Of a DNA stretch of 64,000 nucleotides, positions 1-10,812 are shown one piece after another; the stretch's first letter is position 1, and every line of letters begins with the position of its first letter. Origin of the DNA: Sipunculus nudus (lineage: Eukaryota > Annelida > Sipuncula > Golfingiida > Sipunculidae); assembly GCA_026874595.1 (NCBI GenBank), contig CM049310.1, positions 46,351,058-46,415,057 of the forward strand, in the 5' to 3' direction. The notes beneath the pieces were generated by a model. The model searched no databases. It was not told where the DNA came from and worked only from the letters and a program-made list of their open reading frames with translations. The position numbers were made by a program, and so were the translations under genes.

Positions 1-875
1 GGACTAGTATCATTCAGTTTATGACAGTTAAGTACCATCACACACATCAATACAAAAGTCCAGCATCACACATATGTAGAGTGTTGATCAACATCACACG
101 CATGTAGACAGTGGCCCCGCAACACACACATATAGAGACAAAGGACAACCATCACACATGACGCCAGCGGACCACCATTACACACATATAGACAATGGAC
201 CATTATCACACACATGCAGACACCAAAAAAAAAACACGATCACACATGTAGTCACTGGACCGTCACACACCCACATGGAGAATTTAGACCATCAACACAC
301 ACAAGTGGAAAGTGGACCAGCATCACCACATGTAGACGGTGGACCACCATCACACATATGTTAACAGCGGACCAGCATCACCCCCAAGTAGACAATGGAC
401 CACCATGACACACATGTAGACAGTGGACCACTATCACTCACATATAGATAGTAGACCACAATCACACACATGTAGACAGTGGACCACCATCACACATATT
501 TAGACAGTGGACCACCATCATACAGATATAGACAGTGGACCAGTATCTCAAACATGTAGACAGTGGATCACCATCATATAGATGTAGTCAGTTGAAAGGC
601 ATCTTAAAATGTAGACTTTGGATTAGTATCACTGTAGACAGTGGACCAGCATCACACACATGTAGACAGTGGACGTGCATCACACACATGTAGACAGTGG
701 ACCACCATCACACATGTAGACAGTGGACCAGCATCACACACATGAAGATTACACACAGGGAGAGAGTGCATCACAAAGATAGACAGGATACCTGTATCAC
801 TTAATTATAGTAAATGGGCAAGCACCAGAAACATGCAGACAGTGGGAAACTTTCACACGTAGGCTTTCGTATGCT
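1..875. repeat. degenerate ~28-bp minisatellite
   Basis: A unit of about 26-28 bp, core GTAGACAGTGGACCACCATC followed by ACACACAT, repeats about 30 times with substitutions and small indels. It is most regular between about 360 and 740 and decays at both ends. Open frames crossing it are His/Thr-rich products of the repeat and are not genes. Confidence 0.9.
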
Positions 876-2836
876 TCGAATTTCAAGATAACCATTATGT
901 CAGCTAACGAGGATTTTTTTACTATCGTTTTCTGCCCCTGTCGCCTCAAACATTAATGCTACCAAGGAAAAGCGGAGTATAAAAAGAAGAAAATATGCTA
1001 ATCCGTCATTCTGGAGAAACCACAGTCTCGTTCCAGTGAAAGGAGTCGACTGGCTGACATATAATTGTAAAGGACAAGCAACAACCAAGGTTACATGCCA
1101 AACGGCTACTGCGCCTTAGTTTCTCAAGGGATGAGTTTGTCGGAGTCAAACATCAGGTTTGATTTGGTAAAACGTCAATGCTAGCCTAAAAAGGTAAGAA
1201 CTACATTATTTCACATAACAAAGAAATAAGACACACAAGTGATAAATAATGATATAAACAAAAAAAGGACATATATGAAGAACATAGATATGTGATTAGG
1301 AATATACACAGAGAAAGGTATAAGAATGAGCCTAGACAGCGGCGTACCTAGGCTCATTGCCGCCCGGGGCGGTCTTAGATATTTCCGCATCTCTAATAAA
1401 ATATAACAACACTAGACAAAGAAGAAATCCGATCACGTCAAATTTCCTTGTTCTAGGCTTTTAGTTGACAACAACACAATAATATGGATGAATTCATTGG
1501 CAGGGAATTCCGTCGTCACACATTAAAAAGCAGTCATCCGTCTGCTAATGTAAATCAAATGACCCTCCTAACTTCAAACAAGTATATTTCATTATGAAGT
1601 GCACAGAAAAGAATAAATTGTTACTAGAAAAAAAATTACACTGCAGGATACACATATGATGTAGTAACTTAATTATATGTAGACACGATTTATGATTATC
1701 TAAAAATGAGCATGGAAAAAAACTCATTGGACAAGTTTTATTCAATTCTCAACGCATATAAATACCATGTCACTTCATATTCACACTGCTTGTTGTCTCA
1801 TATGAAAGCAGCTACACCTAATGGTACGCTGTGACTTGCATGATACTGCAGCAAGCAATTAGGCACTTATACTTTATTCTTCACACAAAACGCGTCATTT
1901 CATGAGTTATATGTTGACATGGTATGTGTTTTATTTGTTTGGATAAACTGTGACTTTTTTGTTGAATTAAAATATCTTCAAAGTTAAAAGCATGCTTAAA
2001 TTCCAGGCTAGATCGATTTCATTTTAGAATTAGGGATTATGATTCTGCACTCAGCGAGGTTTTATCTATGAATTCAATAATGTTATTCAATAAAGTATTT
2101 GAATAAATTTCAAGTAATTATATCATTGATATATATTTTATGTATCAACTTGAAATGATTTTTCACAGCAAACAACAATTGTCTGTAGGTTGTGGATCAT
2201 TGAACGGTTAATAACAGTAAAGGCAAATATATTTTTATTTCAAGTTTGAACTCAAAAATTTAAAACTGATACTTGATATACATATACGGATCGTGTGACA
2301 TAGCGGCCAAGGAGATTAATCCTGCCGGACATTTAATATAGATTTATATTTGAAACGCAATCTTTAAGACTAAATAACTCGTACATAGGTCTTGATGAGA
2401 GATTATTAATAATAATATCATAAAAGATTATGCAGGTCATATATCCATTAAATTCTATAACCAGTGTTAAATTAAAGACATAGAAATTTAGACAGTACTC
2501 AATATATTCACGATAGTGTAAACGTTTGTATTTTAACGAAAACGTTGTAAGAGTATGGGGTATCAAGGAAGAGGACATTTCAGGTTTTTTCAGCCTGTTC
2601 AAATTTCATGGAATGTTGGGAATTCAAAAGTGGAAATTCTTTATATATTCCAAGGTAAGAGCAACAGAATTCCTTATAATATTTTCCGCACAATGTGTAA
2701 AATAGACACCCCACCCCATCACCAGGGGCCACTGGTCTTCTGGCAGGGATATTCCCTTAGACAGTTAAATAAGAATTTTTAGAAGAAAATGATATAGACA
2801 TGCTATTGATATTGTTATGGGGTGCATATAAAAGCT
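876..2836. other. gene-poor AT-rich stretch
   Basis: I see no supported gene here. Short open frames lack codon bias, homology and splice context. A palindromic GCGTACCTAGGCTC followed by a GC-rich patch near 1340-1370 resembles a transposon end, but no partner end was found. Confidence 0.6.
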
Positions 2837-2925
2837 GAGTCAACTGTCTCGCTGGTGGAGCTTGCTTTTTCCGGTTGGAACGTTATTTGCACCACCGACA
2901 TAGGTTCGAAACCCGGAGAGGGCAA
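2837..2925 (+). repeat. possible tRNA-derived SINE head
   Basis: A perfect-looking B-box (GGTTCGAAACC, 2903-2913) lies about 50 bp after an A-box-like TGGTGGAGCTTG (2853-2864). That is the spacing of a pol III promoter in a tRNA-derived SINE. The sequence does not fold into an obvious complete tRNA, so it is called a SINE relic rather than a tRNA gene. It runs directly into the next repeat. Confidence 0.4.
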
Positions 2926-2979
2926 ACATATTTTTTCCTGCGCAAACTGTTTACATAACATTCCTTTCGTCGGGTTCCA

Positions 2980-3265
2980 TTTCATATGTGTGTCCGTCGG
3001 GAGAGTGTGCGTTCATTACGTTCGTGTGTGTGTTTTTGGGTGGTTGTGTGTGTAAACAATTAGGTATGATTGTTCACAACATAACTCGCGCAATCATGAA
3101 TGGAAACTCATGCCATTTTCTTGGGCATTTCGGGAATGGGCCGATGAAGATTCGATGAGAATTTTGTGTGGATCCGGCACATGATCATCAAGGGATATTC
3201 ACAAACGTTCAGTCACTCATGCACAAAAGAACCTGGGAATATAGGCCGATTAAGTGAAGGCATGA
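2980..3265 (+). mobile_element. CCTCCGCCA-family MITE, degraded copy
   Basis: It shares an ordered core with copies at 7374, 8920, 11903, 44940 and 57969: a GT-rich start, TTCACAACATAACTC, CAATCATGAATGGAA, GGGCATTTCGGGAATGGGCC, TGTGTGGATCCGGCACATG, then ATTCACAAA and GAACCTGGGAATAT. The terminal repeats are lost in this copy. Confidence 0.7.
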
Positions 3266-4369
3266 GCATAGGAAAGGTGAAAGCTGCGAAGGGTTTATCT
3301 TTTGTGCCTGGTATTTAAGTAAAGCTAGACAAACAAAGACACGAGCTAATATTTGGTTGGGGAGGGGATAGGTAATATGATATCAGGCTTCCATACAATA
3401 ACACCAAACTATTCTCTAATAATTCGCGGTTACCAAAAATTATTTTAAAAAACTATTCTCTAATCCAAACTCTCACGCAGGATAGTGGATCCTAACACCC
3501 TTGTCATTCTTAACAAAACGACATCCAAAGTAACCTTAAGTTCATGGATACTTCTATTGCGTAGGCATGTAATTACCGAGGTGAATCGGGCGCGGATAAT
3601 TACACTCTGTCCGGTAAATTAGTATGGCTTTACGAGCTGACATCAAATACCCATAATGCAACTGCAAATAAAGGTTTTGTTTCTACTCTTTTTACTAAAT
3701 TTATCAATTTATCAATTTACTGACAATAACCAAATTTTTCATAAGAAACATATATAATAAATATTTGTAAATAGACAAACAATCTTTTAAACATTGGAAG
3801 AAAATAGTTTTTCTGTATTCAGTGTGATTATGTGTAAAGTGATAAAATATCTGACGTATTACAAAAGTGCTGAATCAAAAAATTTATTTGGTATGTCACC
3901 CCATTGAAAGCCTACACGACTATTTTGTATTGAGCCTTCTGTGACATAATTGCCTTGCTTTGACAAAAACCCAACACAGAATATTTTACTGCAGTGCCCA
4001 TGAACCAGACTTGAGAAATTTAACAAATTAGAACATATGCCAACTCTTATCTTGAACACTTATTGAATCTTCACACAGGGAAATATCACATTATTACAGC
4101 TAAATGCATTTCCGGGTTCTGAAAATTAAATATGTCTAATCCACCTGTCGTGCCCAGATATAACCGAAAAAGTTCTCCATGGGGGTGTTCGATAGATGGG
4201 TGAGCCTTTGACCTACAAACATCTAATTAAATATTAGGGAAGATCTTTAAATGTTTGGGCGAATCCGGACTTGGTTTGGAGTGCACTCTTAAGTTAAGTA
4301 TTGTAGAGTGAAAGTGTACTTGATTTGTCATGAAATTGTTTCTACTAGCCTGCAGTTTTCTTATCGATA
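3266..4369. other. intergenic, nothing recognised
   Basis: AT-rich sequence with no supported gene, no long repeat shared with the rest of the window and no RNA gene that I can see. Confidence 0.5.
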
Positions 4370-4378
4370 GGTAATACC

Positions 4379-4467
4379 TAGACTGGTACCCCGCTCTATT
4401 ATGGCACCGCTGCTCTAGGCCAATCTATGCTTGGCTGAGGGCAATAATAGAGCAGGGTACCAGTCTA
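4379..4467. mobile_element. 89-bp fold-back MITE
   Basis: Nearly perfect inverted arms (left TAGACTGGTACCCCGCTCTA, right its complement with one mismatch) of about 30 bp enclose a short loop. The element is flanked by a direct repeat GGTAATACC (4370-4378 and 4468-4476), a plausible 8-9 bp target duplication of hAT type. It has no coding capacity. Confidence 0.75.
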
Positions 4468-4587
4468 GGTAATACCCTCATTTATACAAGAAGTGACCTA
4501 TCAGACCAATCTATTTATTCAGTACAGAATCAAACATTGATGGACATGACTAATGAAGGTCTGTTTAACTGAATGATAAACATCTTA

Positions 4588-4870
4588 GGCCAAAAAAAAA
4601 GAAGGTGTGGCTCTCAGGAACCGCCCGCGTCAATTTCAAACCCCTGCATAAAAATTTTTATTTTGATTTTCATCTTACAAGAAGATAAAAAATACTTTTT
4701 GATCAAGTTTTCCTTTGTTATGTAGTTCTTTTGCCTGTTAAAAAAAAAATAATATCTTGCTTTTCCCTGATCATATAACGTTTTTATCGAAACATACAAA
4801 AAAGGATAAAAATCGTCCGCCCGCACTGATTTCTAAAAAAGAGTGACTGAGAACCATACCTTTTATGGGC
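4588..4870 (+). mobile_element. fold-back MITE, family F, copy 1
   Basis: The left end is GGCCAAAAAAAAAGAAGGT followed by TCTCAGGAACCGCCCGC. The right end is the inverted complement (GTCCGCCCGC, GACTGAGAACCATACC). The AT-rich interior, with CTTTGTTATGTAGT and TTTATCGAAACATAC, is shared with copies at 8131 and 8542. Non-autonomous. Confidence 0.8.
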
Positions 4871-5227
4871 CATACTTGTACCACAAACATAACGACTGGG
4901 CCGTCTCCACTTTGCATTCACACTTCGTTGCAGTTTTGAAGAATTGGTTACTTTATTTTTTTTCCCTGAATGATGAAAGTGGCATAAATGTGTTGTGCAA
5001 TTCAAAACAAATTACCTGACTAAAGAGCTCGACGATGGCTGCTAAAATGATTTGCCAGAAAGTGTCGAGATTTTATACGGCACCAGAAGCCAGTTTTGTT
5101 ATCCAATAAAAATGTTGAACTCTGCACAAGAAGGGAAAGCATTAGGAATACCATGACAATCCAAATGATCATTACTGAGAGACCATACCTTTATAATATA
5201 ATATTTATATATGTGTTGAGACGCCGG
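4871..5227. other. intergenic, nothing recognised
   Basis: No supported gene. It ends at the target duplication of the hAT element. Confidence 0.5.
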
Positions 5228-5235
5228 GTCATAGC

Positions 5236-6106
5236 TAGTGGTGGGCTGATCATCGAGTTTTATCGAAAGTCTCGGTTTGCTGCCACTTTCAAGGGCTCGA
5301 TTACCAAAGGCAACTATCGATTACATCATAATAATGATTGTATTCTTTCCAGAATGCCTTTATGTTAGGCAAAATTTATTCTTCAATTTTTACCACATTC
5401 CGCGCTTCATATAATGAGTCTGTGTTCCCAAATAACTTCCGTATGTAACTGAGTATGACACGGTATAGAGATGCGAGAACGAAGGACTTATTAAACTTAG
5501 TATTTGTGAACTCGCAGGGAGCTGCAGAATTAGCGGAGAGTTTTCTAACGAGATGTACATTGCAAAATATGGACGGGTAGGCGTTAAAATACTCTATAAA
5601 TTCTCCAGGTCTATGCCAATTTTGCGAGATTCTCTTAGAAATAATCTATTCAACCGATGCCAGGTGCCGCTGTTTAGGCCGTCCTTAAAAAAATCTTTGT
5701 TGGGGCTAACCCGGCCGGTCGAGTATTTGGATTTCAGCTGGAATTTTTTTTGACTAGTCTGCAAATTTTTGTTTGGTATGATCTGCCCCAAGCGCACCTG
5801 GGCCCGTAAAATCTGCCTTCATGTGCTAGAAAAACAGCCCCTCTATTTAATTTCCAAAATGAAAGATATTACCCGTCGTTAAATTTGATCCTTAAATTAG
5901 TCTGATTGTCTTCATACGTGGAGGGATAGTTATACTCGTGCGCGAGAGGAGAATACCTGCCGGGGAAACGCAGGTACAGTTTCACAGATAATTGCATATT
6001 TCTTTGATAATTGCATATATTTGTCTGAACCGATTAATAATCGATCATCAGTCGGTTTGCTCAAACCGATGATCGATTATGAAAAAGAAACCGATTCCCA
6101 TCACTA
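5236..6106. mobile_element. non-autonomous hAT transposon, 871 bp
   Basis: The element starts TAGTGGTGGG and ends CCCATCACTA (inverted, one mismatch). It is flanked by a perfect 8-bp direct repeat GTCATAGC at 5228-5235 and 6107-6114, the hallmark of hAT insertion. A second copy at 25761-26560 is homologous along its length, sharing for example CGAGTTTTATCGAAAGT, ATCGATTACATCATAATAAT, CCAGGTGCCGCTGTTTAGGC and GAGGAGAATACCTGCCGGGG. No transposase frame is present, so mobility would depend on an unlinked hAT transposase. Confidence 0.92.
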
Positions 6107-6114
6107 GTCATAGC

Positions 6115-7373
6115 AAGGTCTGGTGAAAATAAACGCCCAGGCGTCTGATCAAGGGAATACGGTACCTGGAATGGAAGGATACTGAAAATATTTTACTAAC
6201 CTTTTTTTGTATAGACTTGAAAATTGCCATTTTGACCAGGATACATGAAGGAATCAAGAAAATTTCTTTCCTAAGATAACTGGTACATAAACTCCTAATA
6301 ATAAGTGTACCATTATTGCTGTATTCTTTGGCCTCAAGAATGAAAATATAATTACCAAAATAGGTAGTTAATTAAAGGGTTCACATAAATCCTGTACTCC
6401 GCTGATTTGAAATTCAAGGTCAAGGACACTAGGTGTTGAACGTGTCCGAGTATTTTTGTTGGAAAAATGGTGTATCAAATTTGAGATAAAATACATGCAG
6501 GGGTTCCTCGGTTGTATGACCTAGCAATGGGGACGATTACGCAGGTGTAGCAGTCACCGGGCCTTGTTGACGCCAGGATATAAAATGAGAGGAAGCGTGT
6601 GATACCGCCCTGTCACGTAGTCCGAAACCGGAATGAAATTCTTCAGATGTACATATACGTAGCTAAGTTAGCATTTCAAAAATGGAGGCTGTTACAAAAA
6701 ATATAAAAAAGGAAGAGCTGGGGTATAAAACACCGGTAAAATAAAGAACTCTTGTACTGTAGTGATTTTTATATAGTTCCAACGCCATATTATGTTTATA
6801 TTGTGTTTATATATCTCGACTTACACCGATCATGTAAATACAATTTCTGCCATTATTTAAATAAAGTAATACATATCTATTGTTTTCAGAATCCTACGAT
6901 ACAGCTTGATATTTATTATGGAATGTACCACTACCTCATCACCAAAAACTGAATGTCACGGTAGTCAAAGGCATTTTTGGTCAAGTTTACACTTTTTCAG
7001 GTTTGACGGTCACGGTTTGATTTTTGTAATATTTTCTTTCACACTTTTCTCCTGTTATAAATAGATTTTCCACAAAACATCGGGATATAAGTAGGGAGAG
7101 GGCAGACACAAAGTATAATTGATACATTGTTTCTCTTTCTACAGAAGGATTTTTATGGTGCATAAAAACCAACGGACATGGCATCATCCTCGGTGCAGCC
7201 AGAGTCAAATTCATCAAAAGAACAGTATCAAACATACTCATCATATGTCGCCACTAGCACTGTGCTGTCCGATGCGATCAGGCGGGGGTCGACAGATTTT
7301 GAATATGAGGTATCCGTGTATTTCCTTATGATTTGAGTCCATTTTCTAAGGGATAAAGAATGTGTTTTACTGG
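6115..7373. other. intergenic, nothing recognised
   Basis: AT-rich with no supported gene. Short open frames lack homology and coding signature. Confidence 0.5.
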
Positions 7374-7668
7374 TTGTCTCCGCCAGGTGTGTGTGGTCAC
7401 TCCGTGCGTGTATGTTATGGTGTGTGTGCGGGTTCGTTCACAACATACCTCACTCTATACTGAACGGAATCTCATGAAATTTTTTAGGGTATTTCAGGAA
7501 TGGGCTAATGAAGAATCAATTTTGGTGTGGAGACGGCACATGATTCGGATACAGGACTGCCATCAATGAATATTCACAAATATAAGTCGCTCATGCACGA
7601 ATGAACCTGCGATTGTTAGCCGAATGAGAGAAAATCCCACAAAAGGGACTCTCACATAGCGGAGGTTT
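7374..7668 (+). mobile_element. CCTCCGCCA-family MITE
   Basis: The left end GTCTCCGCCAGGTG and the right end AGCGGAGGTTTGC are inverted. The core carries TTCACAACATACCTCAC, GAACGGAATCTCATGAAATT, TTCAGGAATGGGC, GGCACATGATTCGGAT and ATTCACAAATATAAGTCGC as in the other copies. Non-coding. Confidence 0.8.
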
Positions 7669-8130
7669 GCATTCCTTTAAATGCAGATTTCTATTTCTTT
7701 CTATTTTCATCGAGAAGTATTGACACCGTTACTCTGACCTACATGTAGCGGCAGAAAGGTACAATGTACCTACACAATTTAAAACTTGCCGACGCATTTC
7801 CTTTATTTTCTGGTTAGATTTGTCTCATGAGACTGTGTGTGGTGAACTTTGTTTTTAGTTCAACGAACTGCCTTCAGAGGGCAGCGAAGTCAGTCACAGA
7901 TGTTTCAAAATACATTTTATCCAGATCAAAATAAACAATATTCTTGCCAAGTTGAGAAGCGGATCGATTTATTACTGGACAGTGTTGACATGTTCCTCAA
8001 CTTAGAAATCATTAACTTTTCCTTTCTTTTTTTTTTTTTTTTGTTTCTTTGTGTATAACGATTTTAAAGGTACATCTATGATTGCCTGCGTTATACCCGG
8101 CAGGTGTTCTCTATTTAAATATAATCGTAG
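7669..8130. other. intergenic
   Basis: No supported gene. A T-rich run near 8025-8050 is the only notable composition. Confidence 0.5.
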
Positions 8131-8457
8131 GGCAAAAAAAAAAAAGGTTGAGTTCTCAGGCACTTGTTTCTGAAATTGGTGCGCGAGGACGATTTTTTTC
8201 TATTACTTTTTTTGTATGTTTCGATAAAAATGAGATATGATCAAGGAAATCCATGATAATAACATAATTGTTTTCTTAAACAGGTAAATGCACTAAATAA
8301 CAATGGAAATGTTACAAAATATTTATTATTTTATCTTCTTGAAAGAAATGACTGGAGCTGAAAATAGGTAAGTATCTATTGAAAATCAAAATCAAAATTT
8401 TTTTATGCGGGTGTTAAATTGACGCGCGCGGTGCCTGAGAACCCAACTCTTTTTGGC
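8131..8457 (-). mobile_element. fold-back MITE, family F, copy 2 (inverted)
   Basis: The ends GGCAAAAAA...AGTTCTCAGGCAC and GTGCCTGAGAACCCAACTC...TTTTGGC are inverted complements. The interior reads as the reverse complement of the copies at 4588 and 8542 (TGTATGTTTCGATAAAA early, CAAAATTTTTTTATGCGGG late). Confidence 0.82.
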
Positions 8458-8541
8458 AAATAACTTAAAAATAGCTTGGTTTATTGTTAATGTCCTAATA
8501 TTTGCCCATAATCTTTTAGTCTGTGTTTATTCTTTATATAA

Positions 8542-8868
8542 GGCAAAAAAAATAAAAGGTATGATTCTCAGGCACCGCCCGCATCAATTTAAAACCCCCT
8601 CATCGACAATTTTTATTTTGATTTTCAATAGAAACTTTCCAATTTTGAGCTGTAGTCGTTCCGACATTTCTTTCAAGAAGATTAAACCATACAATTTCCT
8701 TTGTTATGTAGTGCTTTTACTTGTTTAGCAAAATAAATCTGTTATTATCATGCTTTTCCCTTATCATTTGACATTTTATCGAAACATACCAAACAAATAA
8801 AAATAAAAAAGGCGCCCGCCCGCATTGATTTATGAAAAAAGTGCCTGAGGACCATAACCTTTTTTTGG
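8542..8868 (+). mobile_element. fold-back MITE, family F, copy 3
   Basis: The left end GGCAAAAAAAATAAAAGGT, GATTCTCAGGCACCGCCCGC and the right end GCCCGCCCGC, GTGCCTGAGGACCATAACC are inverted. It lies 84 bp from copy 2 in the opposite orientation, so the pair could form a large hairpin in a transcript. Confidence 0.85.
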
Positions 8869-8919
8869 TTTTTTTTTTTTTTCCTAAATTCTTCATCTAT
8901 TCATAAATTTAATCATTAA

Positions 8920-9190
8920 TCGCCAGGAGGGTAGGGTCATTCCCGTTCGTGTATATGTGTGTTTGTGTATTTGTTAACAACATAAGTCACGCAATCATGA
9001 ATCTAATGAAATTAAGCGCATTTCGGGGGTAGGCCAATGAAGAATCGATTAGAATTTGGTGTGAATCCAGCACATGATCCGGATCCAGCAACGTCCTCAA
9101 GGAATATTCACAAATGTACAGTCACTTATGCATGAAAAAAAACCCCATGAGAATATGGCTGAAAAAGTAAATGGCGGATATATAATGCAG
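8920..9190 (+). mobile_element. CCTCCGCCA-family MITE, degraded
   Basis: It retains a CGCCAGGAGGGTA-like left end, GTTAACAACATAAGTCACGC, CAATCATGAATCTAATG, GGCACATGATCC-type core and ATTCACAAATGTACAGTCAC. The right end is ATGGCGGATATA. It lies just upstream of the T/C-rich tract before the GPCR. Confidence 0.72.
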
Positions 9191-9816
9191 ATTTCTGATT
9201 TGTCTATGTTCTTCCTTTGTATATGTCCTTTACTCGTTTATATTATTAATGTCTTGTGTATGTTCTATCGTTGTATACTTTCTTTCTTGCATTATATTAT
9301 TTTTTATGTGTTCTTTCTTTTTATACGCTCTTTTTTGTCATGCGTTTTCTGTAAACATATGCGGAATATATTGTCTATAATTGTATGTGTTATTTCTGTA
9401 AATTCTTTATTTTCTTCTATGCTCTTACTTTCTTCATATTCTTTCATATTCTTTCTTTTAATATATCCTTTCTATGTATATGGTCTCAATAATTTTATCA
9501 AAGTTCTAGCTTTGTCTGTAATAAGAATCAGTATTGTCCTTTTATTGTTATCATTATTTTTATCCTCTAACATTATATCTTCGCGTATATGGCTGACCAT
9601 ATGTACTTTATTTCCGGTATATATCCGCTCCAGGAAAGCATATTAATGTATACATTGCCTGTAGGTATATACCAACCGGCACATCCAAAGAAAACCCAAG
9701 AAAATTAACGGAATGAGGATATACCATTATATTATTTTCACAATTATGAGTTATTTTTTGTTCCTACTTGTTATCTTTCATGTCCTGTATCTTTTTTTTT
9801 TTTCTTATCTTTTCAG
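9191..9816. other. T/C-rich tract ending in a splice acceptor
   Basis: A strongly pyrimidine-biased plus strand (repeated TTCTTT/TATT words) ends in a long poly-T run and CTTATCTTTTCAG at 9816, an excellent 3' splice site 15 bases before the GPCR start codon. I read it as the 3' part of a 5'-UTR intron. An open frame of 190 codons here encodes only Leu/Ile/Phe/Ser low-complexity sequence and is rejected as a gene. Confidence 0.55.
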
Positions 9817-9817
9817 A

Positions 9818-9835
9818 ATGGTTTTCACAGGATGA
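9818..9835 (+). promoter_or_regulatory. 5-codon uORF overlapping the GPCR start
   Basis: The first ATG after the predicted splice acceptor opens a frame of five codons whose TGA (9833-9835) overlaps the GPCR ATG (9832-9834) as ATGA. This geometry favours either leaky scanning or termination-reinitiation and could keep receptor synthesis low. It depends on the acceptor at 9816 being used or on transcription through this site. Confidence 0.55.
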
Positions 9836-10812
9836 CTTTCTCTGCAATTGTGACAGATAATTCATCCTCCGCCCTAACAACAGAGGGCGCCACTAATCAG
9901 ACGCCCGTTTCCTCCAGAATGGGCAGTATCGACCTAGCAACAGCAAATGTATTCTTCGGAATCGAATGCGTTATATGTGTACTAATATTACTCAACAACA
10001 TTGTTACTATTACCGTGTTGAAGAAATACCCAGTTTTACGGCATGACTTGAGCGTTTTTATCATCAATTTGTGTTGTGCTGACCTCAGTGTGGGCGTTTC
10101 CATGGTATTTTGTGCCGCCATAGATTATTTCCCACCCCAGTTGAGCTTCACGGGTGAAGCCGTGTCATGTTATTTATGTCTGTTTGTGCAGACCTCCGGG
10201 ATCCATGGATCCGCTTTCGGTTTACTCTTGGCTGCAACTGAGCGGTTTGTGGCAATTGTCCATCCGTTACGCTACCAGGCACTTTTGAATCAGTCACGAG
10301 TTAAAAAGTTAATATTGCTCACGTGGGGTTGGATCGGCTTCTTCAATCTAGCTCCACTTTTCTTTGTGCATTTTACTGAAGGCGATCCGTGTTTCGGTGG
10401 AGCCTTGCTGCCACCTCTTGTGTCGGATCTGACTTACGTGTTTAACTCCGCGCTGCCGCTATGTGTCACTTCTATCATGTATCTCCATATTGCTGTGGTG
10501 GCCCGCAGGCAGAAGAGAAGAATTATGGCACAAGAGGCGGCCGTTGGGATCCAAGAATTAAAGGCTGACTACAAACTTATGAAAATGATGTCATTGGTCC
10601 TGGGCGTCTACGTTCTCTGCTGGCTACCTGGACTATGTTTTGCAATTTACTTGACACATAGCGACGCATCCGTTCACCCAAAATGGCTCCTCGTAGGTTT
10701 CAAAGCGTCCCTGACCCTTGTACTTGCCAACTCATTCCTGAACCCTCTGATCTACGTGTGGAAGAGTAACGCTTTTCGGGAATCCTTCAAACGTTTGTTT
10801 GGTTATTTTTAA
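9832..10812 (+). CDS. class A (rhodopsin-like) GPCR
   Basis: Seven-transmembrane receptor of 326 residues that should couple an extracellular ligand to G proteins at the plasma membrane. Visible features: two N-glycosylation sequons (Asn10, Asn22), TM1 with Asn56, TM2 Asp84 in CCADLS, a probable disulfide Cys113-Cys187, ERF at 137-139 in place of DRY, TM4 Trp165 or Trp167, TM5 Pro209, CWLP at 263-266 in TM6, NPLIY at 304-308 in TM7, and a basic helix 8. The second extracellular loop and third cytoplasmic loop are short. The ligand is not evident. General style resembles amine/adenosine/melanocortin-type receptors, but this is only a class-level assignment. The coding sequence is one exon. A strong splice acceptor at 9816 implies a 5'-UTR intron, and the start ATG overlaps the stop of a tiny upstream ORF. 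It appears intact. Confidence 0.9.
   Translation: MTFSAIVTDNSSSALTTEGATNQTPVSSRMGSIDLATANVFFGIECVICVLILLNNIVTITVLKKYPVLRHDLSVFIINLCCADLSVGVSMVFCAAIDYFPPQLSFTGEAVSCYLCLFVQTSGIHGSAFGLLLAATERFVAIVHPLRYQALLNQSRVKKLILLTWGWIGFFNLAPLFFVHFTEGDPCFGGALLPPLVSDLTYVFNSALPLCVTSIMYLHIAVVARRQKRRIMAQEAAVGIQELKADYKLMKMMSLVLGVYVLCWLPGLCFAIYLTHSDASVHPKWLLVGFKASLTLVLANSFLNPLIYVWKSNAFRESFKRLFGYF

Noticed and set aside
9074-9646. 190-codon open frame upstream of the GPCR, rich in Leu, Ile, Phe and Ser
   Set aside because: It begins inside a MITE and runs through T/C-rich low-complexity DNA. The hydrophobicity follows from T-rich codons, with no domain or conserved motif.
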